A stretch of DNA of 18,721 nt from Syntrophaceae bacterium UBA2210. Its GTDB lineage: Bacteria; Desulfobacterota; Syntrophia; Syntrophales; UBA2210. The stretch is taken from NCBI GenBank assembly GCA_002327865.1, contig DCUQ01000034.1, positions 1 to 18,721 of the forward strand. Reading direction: 5' to 3'. Position 1 is the first letter of the stretch. Each line of letters starts with the position of its first letter. Positions 1-8,060 of this stretch are shown piece by piece. The notes under the pieces were generated by a model that saw nothing but the letters and a program-made list of their open reading frames with translations, made no database searches and had not been told where the DNA came from. A program made the translations under genes and the position numbers.

Positions 1-10
1 CCACTATTGA

Positions 11-808
11 CAACCGACCTCAGTTGATATAGCCAAACAGCATCCCAACGTCATCCGGATGAAAATTGTCGGCGCGGACGTTATCCCGGTGTCACGCGGT
101 ACAAAAACACTAAAGGACGCGGTTGACGCGGCATTTGAAGCGTACCTTGAAGATCCCATAACCCAGCTTTACGCAATCGGTTCCGTTGTGGGTCCCCATC
201 CCTTTCCAATGATGGTCAGGGATTTTCAGGCAGTGGTCGGTATAGAGGCAAGGAAACAATTTGAAGAGATGACAGGTGGACTGCCTGACAATCTTGTGGC
301 ATGTGTCGGAGGCGGGTCCAACGCGATAGGTCTCTTTACTGCATTTCTGGATGACGAAGATGTCACAATATACGGAGTGGAACCTTCGGGCCTCAGCCTT
401 AAAGATGGTGAACATGCGGCAACCCTGACCCTAGGCAAACCCGGCGTACTCCATGGGTTCAATTCTTACCTGCTTCAAGACAATGCGGGAGAGCCCCTCC
501 CGGTATACTCCGTTGCCAGCGGTCTTGACTATCCGAGCGTTGGTCCCCAGCACAGTCTTCTCAAGGATATGGAGCGAGTTACCTATGTCATGGCAAACGA
601 TCGGGAAGCACTCGACGCGTTTTTTGAACTCTCAAGGGTTGAAGGAATAATTCCCGCACTGGAAAGTGCCCACGCTGTCGCCTACGCTACGAAACTGGCG
701 AAAACGCTCGACAGCGACAAAACAATACTGGTAAATCTTTCAGGCAGGGGAGACAAGGATATAGATTATGTGGTTGAGACGTATGGGAAGGAGTATGGAA
801 TAGATTAG
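11..808 (+). CDS. trpB: Tryptophan synthase beta chain, C-terminal part (5' end missing or broken)
   Basis: TrpB is the PLP enzyme that joins indole and serine to make tryptophan. The visible part begins with the conserved stretch [13 protein letters not shown] and runs to the normal C-terminus. From the first ATG (59), the phosphate-binding glycine loop GGGSNAIG lies at about residues 84-91, [13 protein letters not shown] at about 45-57, [12 protein letters not shown] follows later, and SGRGDKD is near the end. A full TrpB is about 400 residues; here about 250-265 are visible, and the part with the PLP lysine would lie upstream. The frame is open only from base 11, because a TGA at 8-10 interrupts it just before the conserved stretch. 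The ATG at 59 lies inside conserved sequence and is unlikely to be the true start. The gene is therefore either cut by the window edge with poor end sequence, or a truncated copy. No trpA follows; the next gene converges on it. Confidence 0.88.
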   Translation, partial: QPTSVDIAKQHPNVIRMKIVGADVIPVSRGTKTLKDAVDAAFEAYLEDPITQLYAIGSVVGPHPFPMMVRDFQAVVGIEARKQFEEMTGGLPDNLVACVGGGSNAIGLFTAFLDDEDVTIYGVEPSGLSLKDGEHAATLTLGKPGVLHGFNSYLLQDNAGEPLPVYSVASGLDYPSVGPQHSLLKDMERVTYVMANDREALDAFFELSRVEGIIPALESAHAVAYATKLAKTLDSDKTILVNLSGRGDKDIDYVVETYGKEYGID

Positions 809-836
809 GGCGGAGCAGAGGGCATCGACTCACAGG

Positions 837-859
837 GGTTGGGAATCAATTCCACAACC
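837..859. terminator. Inverted repeat between convergent genes, possible terminator
   Basis: GGTTG-GGAAT (837-846) pairs with ATTCC-A-CAACC (849-859), giving ten base pairs with one bulged A and a very tight loop. It lies in the 79-base gap between the converging trpB and radical SAM genes, where a terminator is expected. Neither side has a proper T-run directly after the stem, so a standard intrinsic terminator is not shown. Confidence 0.35.
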
Positions 860-887
860 TGCTTCGGTATCTATTATTTGTATGATT

Positions 888-1835
888 TTAGTGATTATCT
901 ATAACCAGTTTGTTGCCCTGCCATGAATTTCTCTGTTCCAGTTCCCTGTCGATAGCGTTCAGGACCGACATTTTGTTGGTGCCCCAGTCTGGGGCCAGGT
1001 AGATATCCTGGTATCCATCGGCTGTCAGCCGCTGTATGACCATTTCCGGAGGCAGGATCTCTAGGATATCGCAGACAGTCGAGACGTATTCATCCTTTGT
1101 TATCATACCGATGGCGCCCTTTTCGTAAAGGGTGCCGAGAGGGGTTCCCCGGAGTGCCAGCAGCAGGTGTATCTTTATGCCCTGGATCGGAAGAGATGCG
1201 ACGGTATGTGCCGTCTGCATGATATCCTGCTTAGTTTCTCCGGGCAGTCCGATAATTATATGAACGCAGATGTTGATGCCTCTGTTTGCGGTTCGTTCCA
1301 CGGCGTCCAGGAAAGTTTTCGCGTCATGCCCCCGGTTTATCAACTTCAACGTCCTGTCATGGATAGACTGAAGCCCGTATTCCAGCCATACGTGATAGTT
1401 TTTCGCGTACTCCTCGAACAGGTAGATTATGTCATCCGGCACGCAATCCGGCCTGGTGCCCACGGATATGCCGACCACATTATCCGCAGACAGTGCTTCG
1501 TCATAAAGAATCTTGAGCCTGTCGCGTGGAGCGTATGTATTCGTGCCGGTTTGAAAGTAGGCGATGAACTTGCCCGCTCCCCGTTTTTCTCTGTAGAATG
1601 CTTTCCCCGTTTCTATCTGTTCGGTTACGGATGGAAGAGGACCTATTTGCCGGAGTTTTGAAAAACGACCGTCGCAGTAAATACAACCGCCTTTACCTGC
1701 CGTTCCGTCGCGGTTCGGACAGGTAAATCCGGCATCTATCGGCAGTTTGTAAACCTTGCAGCCGAATGTGTTAATAAAAAAACTTTTGAGGTCATAGTAC
1801 CTCTTCGCATTGTTCCAGAAATCCGGTTCAGGCAT
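888..1835 (-). CDS. yhcC: Radical SAM protein, TIGR01212 / YhcC-YtqA family (possible MnmL-type tRNA wobble-uridine enzyme)
   Basis: A 315-residue radical SAM enzyme with Elp3-like sequence but no acetyltransferase domain. The 4Fe-4S cluster motif is Cys39-x11-Cys51-x2-Cys54, inside TCPNRDGTAGKGGCIYC, which is diagnostic of this family. Other family stretches are YFQTGTNTYAP, ISVGTRPDC, LEYGLQSIHD, HIIIGLPGE and GIKIHLLLALRGTPL. B. subtilis YtqA belongs to the same family and, as I recall, has been renamed MnmL because it converts cmnm5U toward nm5U in tRNA. The divergent neighbour here is mnmG, which makes cmnm5U, so a tRNA role is a reasonable inference. I chose the ATG at 1835 because GAGAGGG (1848-1842) lies six bases upstream. 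An in-frame ATG at 1865 would add ten residues but has no clear ribosome site. Family assignment is firm; the exact reaction is inferred. Confidence 0.92.
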   Translation of the reverse strand: MPEPDFWNNAKRYYDLKSFFINTFGCKVYKLPIDAGFTCPNRDGTAGKGGCIYCDGRFSKLRQIGPLPSVTEQIETGKAFYREKRGAGKFIAYFQTGTNTYAPRDRLKILYDEALSADNVVGISVGTRPDCVPDDIIYLFEEYAKNYHVWLEYGLQSIHDRTLKLINRGHDAKTFLDAVERTANRGINICVHIIIGLPGETKQDIMQTAHTVASLPIQGIKIHLLLALRGTPLGTLYEKGAIGMITKDEYVSTVCDILEILPPEMVIQRLTADGYQDIYLAPDWGTNKMSVLNAIDRELEQRNSWQGNKLVIDNH

Positions 1836-1940
1836 CGTTCGCCCTCTCGATTTTGTATCTCTCATTTTTTTATTGTCTTTTAACGATTAATGCTATTAGA
1901 GTGTTCTTGTTAATTCAAGCTATTATATCCAGGTGAGAGA

Positions 1941-3851
1941 ATGACCTTCCCGGAAAAATTCGATGTTATCGTTGTCGGTGCCGGACATGCGGGTTGTGAA
2001 GCGGCGCTTGCCGCCGCTAGAATGGGTTGCCGGACGTTGCTTTTTAACATCAGCCTCGATTCGATTGCCCTGATGTCCTGTAACCCGGCCATAGGAGGAC
2101 TCGCCAAGGGCCAGCTCGTGAAAGAGGTCGATGCCCTTGGGGGTGAAATGGGGAAAACAGCCGACAAAACGGCCTGCCATTTCAGACTGTTGAACAGCTC
2201 CAAGGGCCCAGCTGTTCAGTCTTCCCGTGTGCAGTGCGACAAACAGCTCTACCGGCTTGCCATGAAGGAGGTAGTCGAAAAGGAGCAGAACCTACATGTC
2301 AGGCAGGCGCTCGTGGACGAAATCGTTGTCGAAGGGGGAAGAACGACAGGAGTGCTTGATAACACAGGTTTTTTCTATGGCGGCGAGACGGTGGTGGTAA
2401 CCACCGGCACATTTCTCAATGGTCTTATTCATGTGGGTTCATCCTGCCAGTCCGCGGGAAGGGCCGGGGAGATAGCATCCATAGGCCTGGCCGGTTCTCT
2501 CAGACAGCTCGGCTTCGAAATGGGGCGCATGAAGACGGGGACTCCGCCGCGATTGAGGGCTTCTTCCATCGACTTCTCGGTTCTTGAAAGACAGGACAGC
2601 GATCCTTACCCGCATCCTTTTTCCTTTACAACGGACAAATTGCTGGAGGACAGACTCCCCTCCTATTTTTCCGGCACCACCGGTGAAACACACAGGATTA
2701 TAAACGACAACATAAAAAAGTCGCCGCTTTATTCCGGTGCCATAACTGGAATCAGTGCACGCTACTGTCCTTCGCTGGAAGACAAGGTGATGCGATTTGC
2801 CGATAAGAAGAGTCATCCCGTAGTACTGGAGTTCGAGGGTCTCAAGACCGAAGAGATCTATGCCAAAGGTCTGGGTAACAGCCTTCCACTCGAACTTCAG
2901 GAACGGCTGGTTCATTCCGTTCCGGGACTCGAACGCGCGGAGATAATGCGCAGTGCCTATGCCATAGAATACGATTTCGTGCAGCCTACCCAGCTTTTAC
3001 AGACCCTTGAGACAAAACTTGTAAGGGGGTTGTATCTCGCCGGACAGATAAACGGGACATCGGGCTATGAGGAAGCCGCCGCCCAGGGTATGTGGGCCGG
3101 CATCAACGCCGCTTCAGCGGTGCAGAAAAGGCCTCCGTTCGTGCTCGACCGGTGTGACGGCTATATGGGAGTGCTCGTTGACGACCTGATTACTCTGGGC
3201 GTCGATGAACCGTACCGGATGTTTACCTCCAGGGCGGAATACCGGCTGATCCTGCGGGAGGATAACGCGACCATCCGTCTTATGGGGAAGGGGTACGACC
3301 TGGGTCTGATCTCCCGTGATCATTATAACGATCTGAAAGAGAGGGTCAGAGAAATCGATATGCGCATCAAGGATCTTTCGAACAGGAGGATCTATCCTTC
3401 TCCGACGATAAATCAGACTCTGAGTGAGCTGCATACGGCTCCGGTCAAAAACCCCGTCACATTCCATAACTTGCTGAAAAGACCCGAACTTACGTATGAT
3501 GACCTGCGTGTACTGGACGGATGGGAGGAGATTCCCGACAGGGAAGTAAAAAGGCAGGTAGAGATAGAGATAAAATATGAGGGATACATCAAAAGACAAC
3601 GCGAATCCGTAGAGAGATTCAAGGGGCTGGAAAGTAAAAAAATACCCGAAGAGTTCGACTATTCGACTGTTTCCGGCCTCTCGAACGAGCTGAGGAAGAA
3701 ACTCTCCTCGATAAAGCCCGTCTCCATAGGTCAGGCTCAGCGGATACCGGGTATGACACAGGCGGCGCTTACCGCCGTGCTTGTATCGATGAAGAAGTTT
3801 GAAAAAGACAGTGAAAAAAAGAGTGGAATACATAATAGCGATCGATTATGA
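1941..3851 (+). CDS. mnmG: tRNA uridine-5-carboxymethylaminomethyl modification enzyme MnmG (GidA)
   Basis: FAD protein that works with the GTPase MnmE to place the carboxymethylaminomethyl group on C5 of U34 in tRNAs reading split codon boxes. At 636 residues it has the usual full length. The dinucleotide-binding motif GAGHAGCEAA is at residues 13-22, the conserved SCNPAIGG at 46-53, signature RYCPSLEDK at about 274-282 and signature AGQINGTSGYEEAAAQG at about 367-383. The C-terminal helical region, used for tRNA and MnmE contact in the family, is intact. The start ATG follows AGGTGA. The tail after VSMKKFEK is a short lysine-rich extension. The next gene starts within or just after the mnmG stop, so the two are probably cotranscribed. 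No mnmE or rsmG is in the window. Confidence 0.98.
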   Translation: MTFPEKFDVIVVGAGHAGCEAALAAARMGCRTLLFNISLDSIALMSCNPAIGGLAKGQLVKEVDALGGEMGKTADKTACHFRLLNSSKGPAVQSSRVQCDKQLYRLAMKEVVEKEQNLHVRQALVDEIVVEGGRTTGVLDNTGFFYGGETVVVTTGTFLNGLIHVGSSCQSAGRAGEIASIGLAGSLRQLGFEMGRMKTGTPPRLRASSIDFSVLERQDSDPYPHPFSFTTDKLLEDRLPSYFSGTTGETHRIINDNIKKSPLYSGAITGISARYCPSLEDKVMRFADKKSHPVVLEFEGLKTEEIYAKGLGNSLPLELQERLVHSVPGLERAEIMRSAYAIEYDFVQPTQLLQTLETKLVRGLYLAGQINGTSGYEEAAAQGMWAGINAASAVQKRPPFVLDRCDGYMGVLVDDLITLGVDEPYRMFTSRAEYRLILREDNATIRLMGKGYDLGLISRDHYNDLKERVREIDMRIKDLSNRRIYPSPTINQTLSELHTAPVKNPVTFHNLLKRPELTYDDLRVLDGWEEIPDREVKRQVEIEIKYEGYIKRQRESVERFKGLESKKIPEEFDYSTVSGLSNELRKKLSSIKPVSIGQAQRIPGMTQAALTAVLVSMKKFEKDSEKKSGIHNSDRL

Positions 3852-3862
3852 ACGAGGGATTT

Positions 3863-5071
3863 ATGATACCGGATAAAGTTATTGAACTGATGGAGAAAGG
3901 GGTCAGGATTCCCAATCCCTGCTGTGTCGAAATCGGAGAGGATGTCGATACGGGAAGAATATCCGGCAGCGGCGTTGTCCTGCACAGCGGAACAAAGCTT
4001 TACGGATCCGATACACTCGTCTGTGCCGGCGCCAGGCTGGGTTATGAAGCGCCGGTTACGCTGGTCGACTGTCAGCTGGGAAGGGGAGTGGAGTTGCGCG
4101 GCGGTTTCTTCAAAGGATCGGTTTTTCTCGATGGCGTGGAAGTGGCGTACGGAGCGCATGTGAGAGAAGGATGCATCCTCGAAGAAAAAGTGAGAGCGGC
4201 GCACGCGGTCGGTCTGAAGCAGACCATTCTTTTTCCCTTCGTAACCCTGGGCAGTCTTATAAATTTCTGTGATTGTCTCATGTCTGGCGGCACGGACACC
4301 GAAAACCACAGTGAAGTGGGAAGTTCTTACGTTCATTTCAACTATACGCCTCATCAGGACAAGGCAACCGCATCGTTGATAGGGGATGTGCCTGCGGGTG
4401 TGATGCTGAATCAGCCTCCCATATTTCTCGGCGGTCAGGGAGGACTGGTCGGGCCTGTGAGGATCGCATATGGTACCGTGATAGCAGCGGGCACTATCTA
4501 TAAAAAAGATTGTCTCGAAAAAGAAAAGCTTCTGACGGAAGAAGGCGGGTCTGCCGCCGAACGGGATTTCAACCGGGGACTTTATCCCGGCCTGGCAAGG
4601 AAGGTCCGTAATAACATGTGGTATATCTCAAACCTTCTCGCCTTGCGGCAATGGTATATGCATGTGCGCTCTTCTTTCTTTTTTAACCATGAATTCGGCC
4701 GGGAATTATACGAAGGAGCGATAAAAAAACTGGATATGGCCATTGGAGAGAGAGTGAACCGTTTTAGAACGTTTTCCGAGAAAATAAGGGATGTTGCAGA
4801 GGACGGCATCTTGAAGGGTGCGGAAGTATATGATAACCGGCAGCGGCTTGAAACGTGTTTCACGAAAGGGTCGGAAGATACCATCGCCGTGGAGAAGAGA
4901 AATCTGTTCATCGGCGCTCTCGATGCGGTAAGAAAAACCGGGAAAGATTATGTGGAAACCATTCGTTCGCTGGACGATAATACCGTATCCGCCGGTACCG
5001 CGTGGCTTCAAACCGTAGTCGACGAGATTATGAGGGAAGCCCTTGATATCGTGCCTTCGTGTAAGCAGTGA
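3863..5071 (+). CDS. Left-handed beta-helix protein resembling the GlmU acetyltransferase domain, without a pyrophosphorylase domain
   Basis: About 402 residues. Residues 20-215 show hexapeptide-like repeats of a left-handed beta-helix. The block from GGTDTENHSEVGSSYVHFNY through the IGD and VGPVRIAYGTVIAAGT segments matches the layout of the acetyltransferase half of GlmU (N-Y-D ... IGD ... LVAPV ... GAGT). The nucleotidyltransferase half of GlmU (GTRMxxxxPK) is absent, and about 180 residues of predicted helix follow the beta-helix instead. Similar proteins are often labelled UDP-GlcNAc pyrophosphorylase, which the sequence here does not support. A sugar or nucleotide-sugar N-acyltransferase is possible, but I cannot name a substrate. 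An ATG at 3848 overlaps the mnmG stop (ATGA); I prefer the ATG at 3863, which has GAGGG five bases upstream. It is probably cotranscribed with mnmG. Confidence 0.75.
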   Translation: MIPDKVIELMEKGVRIPNPCCVEIGEDVDTGRISGSGVVLHSGTKLYGSDTLVCAGARLGYEAPVTLVDCQLGRGVELRGGFFKGSVFLDGVEVAYGAHVREGCILEEKVRAAHAVGLKQTILFPFVTLGSLINFCDCLMSGGTDTENHSEVGSSYVHFNYTPHQDKATASLIGDVPAGVMLNQPPIFLGGQGGLVGPVRIAYGTVIAAGTIYKKDCLEKEKLLTEEGGSAAERDFNRGLYPGLARKVRNNMWYISNLLALRQWYMHVRSSFFFNHEFGRELYEGAIKKLDMAIGERVNRFRTFSEKIRDVAEDGILKGAEVYDNRQRLETCFTKGSEDTIAVEKRNLFIGALDAVRKTGKDYVETIRSLDDNTVSAGTAWLQTVVDEIMREALDIVPSCKQ

Positions 5072-5103
5072 TTTCTCATGACTCCCGCGATGTGGTGATA
5101 TGT

Positions 5104-5886
5104 CTAGAACAATCCCGGGTTCATTCTGAAACTGAAATCCACTGTCTTATATCCGCCGGATCCCGGGATGAAAGTCCTTTCGGTGAATGTGACGTTATTT
5201 ACCCTGTCGACAAGGATTACGGTTGAGGAACGTGTGCCGTATATTTCGCTCTGTATGAAAATCGGAGAAAGAATTCTTTCCCATTCGAGTCCTACCCCCG
5301 TGTCGGGGAGAGATTTGTCGTCGGGTTTGAATGTGTCGGCGAGTATGTGAAATATTTTGTCCTGTTGAATTCCTCCGGTCCCCGATACGATTTTATCCAA
5401 CAGTCTCCTGCCGCGTTCCACCTTCGGCCAGGGAGTTTCCATAAAGTGATTGCTGAGCCCGTATGTTCCGGGGGATATTTTGCGGAACGGGTCGCCGCCG
5501 GCATTTGAGAAATAAAAAAGGCCGCTCCTGTCGCCCAGGATTATGCTGAACCCGTTATACATGTGCGAGCCATGCCGCACGTCATGAATGTATTCGTCCG
5601 GATCTTCAATGCCGCGGAGAAACCCGTTTACCAGTTCTCCCCGGGACGGCGCGCTTTCCTTAATGCTTAAGGGGGATCGAAAGTTTGTTATGGCTGCCAA
5701 ACGTCCGGATTTCGTTATCCCGAGCCATGTGCCGCCCGCCTTCAGGTCTTTCCCTGCCAGTATATAGGGGCAGTCTTTCCAGAAAGCGGCTTGTGCGGTC
5801 GGCCTTTCGTAAAATTCGTCACGGTTTGCCGCGAGGATCAGCGGATATACGGGATGAGACCTGTATGAGAAAATTATCAGGCACAT
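5104..5886 (-). CDS. NRDE (TANGO2-like) family protein
   Basis: A 260-residue member of the NRDE family. It starts MCLI, with a cysteine at position 2, and carries the name-giving N-R-D-E at residues 21-24, followed by FYERPT. Other family stretches are AGKDLKAGGTWLGI, LAAITNFR, SRGELV and YGLSNHF. The length is typical of the family. The eukaryotic homologue TANGO2 and some bacterial homologues have been linked to heme trafficking; nothing in this sequence tests that. It is the last gene of a four-gene minus-strand run, starting 13 bases after the sirtuin stop, and its 3' end converges on the beta-helix gene with a 32-base gap. No signal peptide is visible, so it is probably cytosolic. Confidence 0.9.
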   Translation of the reverse strand: MCLIIFSYRSHPVYPLILAANRDEFYERPTAQAAFWKDCPYILAGKDLKAGGTWLGITKSGRLAAITNFRSPLSIKESAPSRGELVNGFLRGIEDPDEYIHDVRHGSHMYNGFSIILGDRSGLFYFSNAGGDPFRKISPGTYGLSNHFMETPWPKVERGRRLLDKIVSGTGGIQQDKIFHILADTFKPDDKSLPDTGVGLEWERILSPIFIQSEIYGTRSSTVILVDRVNNVTFTERTFIPGSGGYKTVDFSFRMNPGLF

Positions 5887-5899
5887 GTGTTATTCCAGA

Positions 5900-6676
5900 C
5901 TACAATTTTTCCCTGACTTTCTCCATTATGCCCGACAGTATGTCCCCCGCTTTTCCTTCGATGCATATGTCGGCACGCGAATCGTACGGTGTTTCGCCGA
6001 TATTGATTATAATAAGTCGTGCGCCCGTTTCCCTGGCGTATTCGGGCATGAGAGCTGCGGGATATACGACCAGAGAGGACCCGACAACCATGAACAGGTC
6101 GCAATGCATCGCATGTTCCGTCGCGGCATCCAGCACTTCGGAAGGAAGCATTTCTCCGAAGAACACGACATCGGGTTTAAGAATGCCATGGCATGTTTCG
6201 CATTCGGGTATATCGACGCCGTTCTGCAGCTTTTCCCTGATATATTCCATCGGATATCGCCTATCGCAATTGAGACATCTGGCCCACTGCATATTACCGT
6301 GAAGTTCGAAAATCCTGTCCGCGGAATTTCCGGCTTTCTGGTGAAGATTGTCGATATTCTGCGTGATGATGCAGTCGAGCTTTCCCATGTCCTCCAATTC
6401 GGCGATGGCAAGATGTGCCTTGTTAGGCTTTATGTTTGAGAGGAGACCCCCATCCAGCAATAACTTCCATTGTTTTCTTCGAGCTTCTTCGCTTTCCAGG
6501 AATTTCTGTATAGTGAAATCGTCGGGGTCGAATTTTGTCCAGATGCCGTCCCTTCCCCGGAAATCCGGAATGCCGGACTCGGTACTGATACCGGCGCCTG
6601 TGAATACGACAAGTTTCCGGGAACGCAGAATCATCTCCGCTGCCTCGATTTCCGCTTTGTGATTACTATTGACCAT
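5900..6676 (-). CDS. cobB: NAD-dependent protein deacylase, sirtuin (Sir2/CobB family)
   Basis: A 258-residue sirtuin that removes acyl groups from lysines using NAD. Visible motifs are GAGIS at 27-31, DFRG at 38-41, TQNIDNLH at 105-112, the catalytic histidine 126 in FELHG, four zinc cysteines (134, 137, 159, 162) and GEMLP at about 174-178. The GSS and NIG stretches of the NAD site also follow. The Tyr/Arg pair of desuccinylase-type class III sirtuins is not evident in the GRDGIWTKFDPDDF region, so a deacetylase or general deacylase is likelier. GGAGG lies seven bases before the ATG. It starts 25 bases after the response regulator stop and sits 13 bases before the NRDE gene, so the sirtuin may be under the same transcript as the two-component system. 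I see no catalytic defect. Confidence 0.95.
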   Translation of the reverse strand: MVNSNHKAEIEAAEMILRSRKLVVFTGAGISTESGIPDFRGRDGIWTKFDPDDFTIQKFLESEEARRKQWKLLLDGGLLSNIKPNKAHLAIAELEDMGKLDCIITQNIDNLHQKAGNSADRIFELHGNMQWARCLNCDRRYPMEYIREKLQNGVDIPECETCHGILKPDVVFFGEMLPSEVLDAATEHAMHCDLFMVVGSSLVVYPAALMPEYARETGARLIIINIGETPYDSRADICIEGKAGDILSGIMEKVREKL

Positions 6677-6701
6677 CCATTGTCCTCCGTATGTGTGTTA
6701 T

Positions 6702-8060
6702 CTATTTGAAATTGTACTTCTTGAGCTTGTACCTGAGAGTCCGTTCAGTGATTCCAAGCAGCTCGGCGGCCTTTGTCTGATTATTCCCGGTCTCTTCCAA
6801 TGCCTGTTCTATCCTCCTGCGTTCCAGGGATTCGATCTCATCCTTGAGAGCCCCTACCTCATGGTAATCGGCAAAATGGTTGGAGGAAATGTCCTCAAAA
6901 GGCAAATCCCGTATGGATATGACCCTGTCTCTCGTTATGACAACCGCTCTCTCGATAATATTCTCAAGTTCCCGAACGTTGCCGGGATAATCGTATTTCA
7001 TGAGAATATCCATGGCTTCATTACTTAATCCTTCTATATCCTTATTATTCTCCGAGGCAAATCGCTTGATGAAATATTCTGTCAATACCGGGATATCACC
7101 CCGCCTGTCCCTGAGCGGGGGAATTGTTATGGAAACCACGTTTAACCTGTAGTAAAGGTCTTCTCTGAACAATCCCTCTCTTACCTTTTCTTCGAGATCC
7201 CTGTTTGTCGCGCTGATAATCCTGACATCCGACCGTATTGTCTGATTTCCCCCCAGCCGCTGAAATTCGCGCTCCTGAAGAAATCTCAGCAGTTTCACCT
7301 GAACGGGGGGCGATAGTTCTCCAATCTCATCGAGAAAAAGAGTCCCTCCGTCCGCTTCTTCAAAGCGGCCGATTCTTCGCGCTGTTGCTCCCGTAAAAGC
7401 GCCCTTCTCATGTCCGAACAGTTCGCTTTCCAGCAGGGTTTCGGGCAAGGCGCTGCAATTCACCACTATCATGGGTTTCCCTGAACGGGGGCTCGTCGCG
7501 TGAACCAGATTCGCAAACAGTTCTTTGCCCGTTCCGCTTTCTCCCATGATTAATACGGTGGCACGACTCGAAGCGACTCTCCCGACCATGTTGACGATAG
7601 TTTCCATGCCGGGATCTTTGTAAATAATCTGTTCCTGAGCCAGTCCCTTTTTCCATACTTTCTGGCGGAGTATTTCATTCTCTCTGATAAGCGTTTGCCG
7701 TTCTGAAATTCTGTTAACGAGGGTAAGCAGCTGATCCAGATCGATGGGCTTGGTAATGTAATCCACGGCGCCAAGCTTCATCGCGTCGACCGCCGTCTCT
7801 ATTGTTCCGTAAGCTGTCATCATGATGACATTGATCTTGGGATTGATTTTTTTTATCTTATCGAGCACTTCTATCCCGTTCATCCCAGGCATCTTGAAAT
7901 CGAGGAGAAGCAGGTCGAAGTAAGAACTCTGCACATGCCGGATAGCCGTGTTCCCTTCTTCCGCTTCGGTCACACGGTGTCCTTCCCGGGCGAGAAAATC
8001 TTTAAGCATTTCCCTTTGAGATCGCCCATCTTCAACGATCAATATATTCAATTTATCCAT
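6702..8060 (-). CDS. Sigma-54-dependent response regulator, NtrC family (receiver + AAA+ + Fis HTH)
   Basis: A 452-residue transcription activator that, once phosphorylated, uses ATP to open sigma-54 promoters. The receiver domain (about 1-120) has the acidic pair E10/D11, phospho-acceptor D54 in [11 protein letters not shown]82 and K104. The AAA+ domain has Walker A GESGTGKE at 173-180, the sigma-54 contact loop GAFTGA at 220-225 and Walker B GGTLFLDE at 238-245. A Fis-type helix-turn-helix closes the protein (about 416-452, [20 protein letters not shown]). A longer open frame to 8135 exists, but [11 protein letters not shown] at 8060 is the natural receiver start. That ATG lies inside the kinase gene, overlapping its end by eight bases, which suggests coupled translation. 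The nearest candidate target is the sigma-54 promoter at 10137-10152. Confidence 0.97.
   Translation of the reverse strand: MDKLNILIVEDGRSQREMLKDFLAREGHRVTEAEEGNTAIRHVQSSYFDLLLLDFKMPGMNGIEVLDKIKKINPKINVIMMTAYGTIETAVDAMKLGAVDYITKPIDLDQLLTLVNRISERQTLIRENEILRQKVWKKGLAQEQIIYKDPGMETIVNMVGRVASSRATVLIMGESGTGKELFANLVHATSPRSGKPMIVVNCSALPETLLESELFGHEKGAFTGATARRIGRFEEADGGTLFLDEIGELSPPVQVKLLRFLQEREFQRLGGNQTIRSDVRIISATNRDLEEKVREGLFREDLYYRLNVVSITIPPLRDRRGDIPVLTEYFIKRFASENNKDIEGLSNEAMDILMKYDYPGNVRELENIIERAVVITRDRVISIRDLPFEDISSNHFADYHEVGALKDEIESLERRRIEQALEETGNNQTKAAELLGITERTLRYKLKKYNFK

Noticed and set aside
3114..3833. Long 239-codon open frame on the minus strand
   Set aside because: It lies entirely antisense to mnmG, has no ribosome site or family resemblance, and is explained by the codon use of mnmG.
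3737..4354. 205-codon minus-strand open frame across the mnmG/beta-helix junction
   Set aside because: Antisense to two well-supported genes, with low-complexity composition and no recognisable motif.
5685..6439. Plus-strand open frames of 184 and 205 codons opposite the NRDE and sirtuin genes
   Set aside because: Both overlap minus-strand genes with full catalytic motifs; the plus frames show no domain and no start signal.
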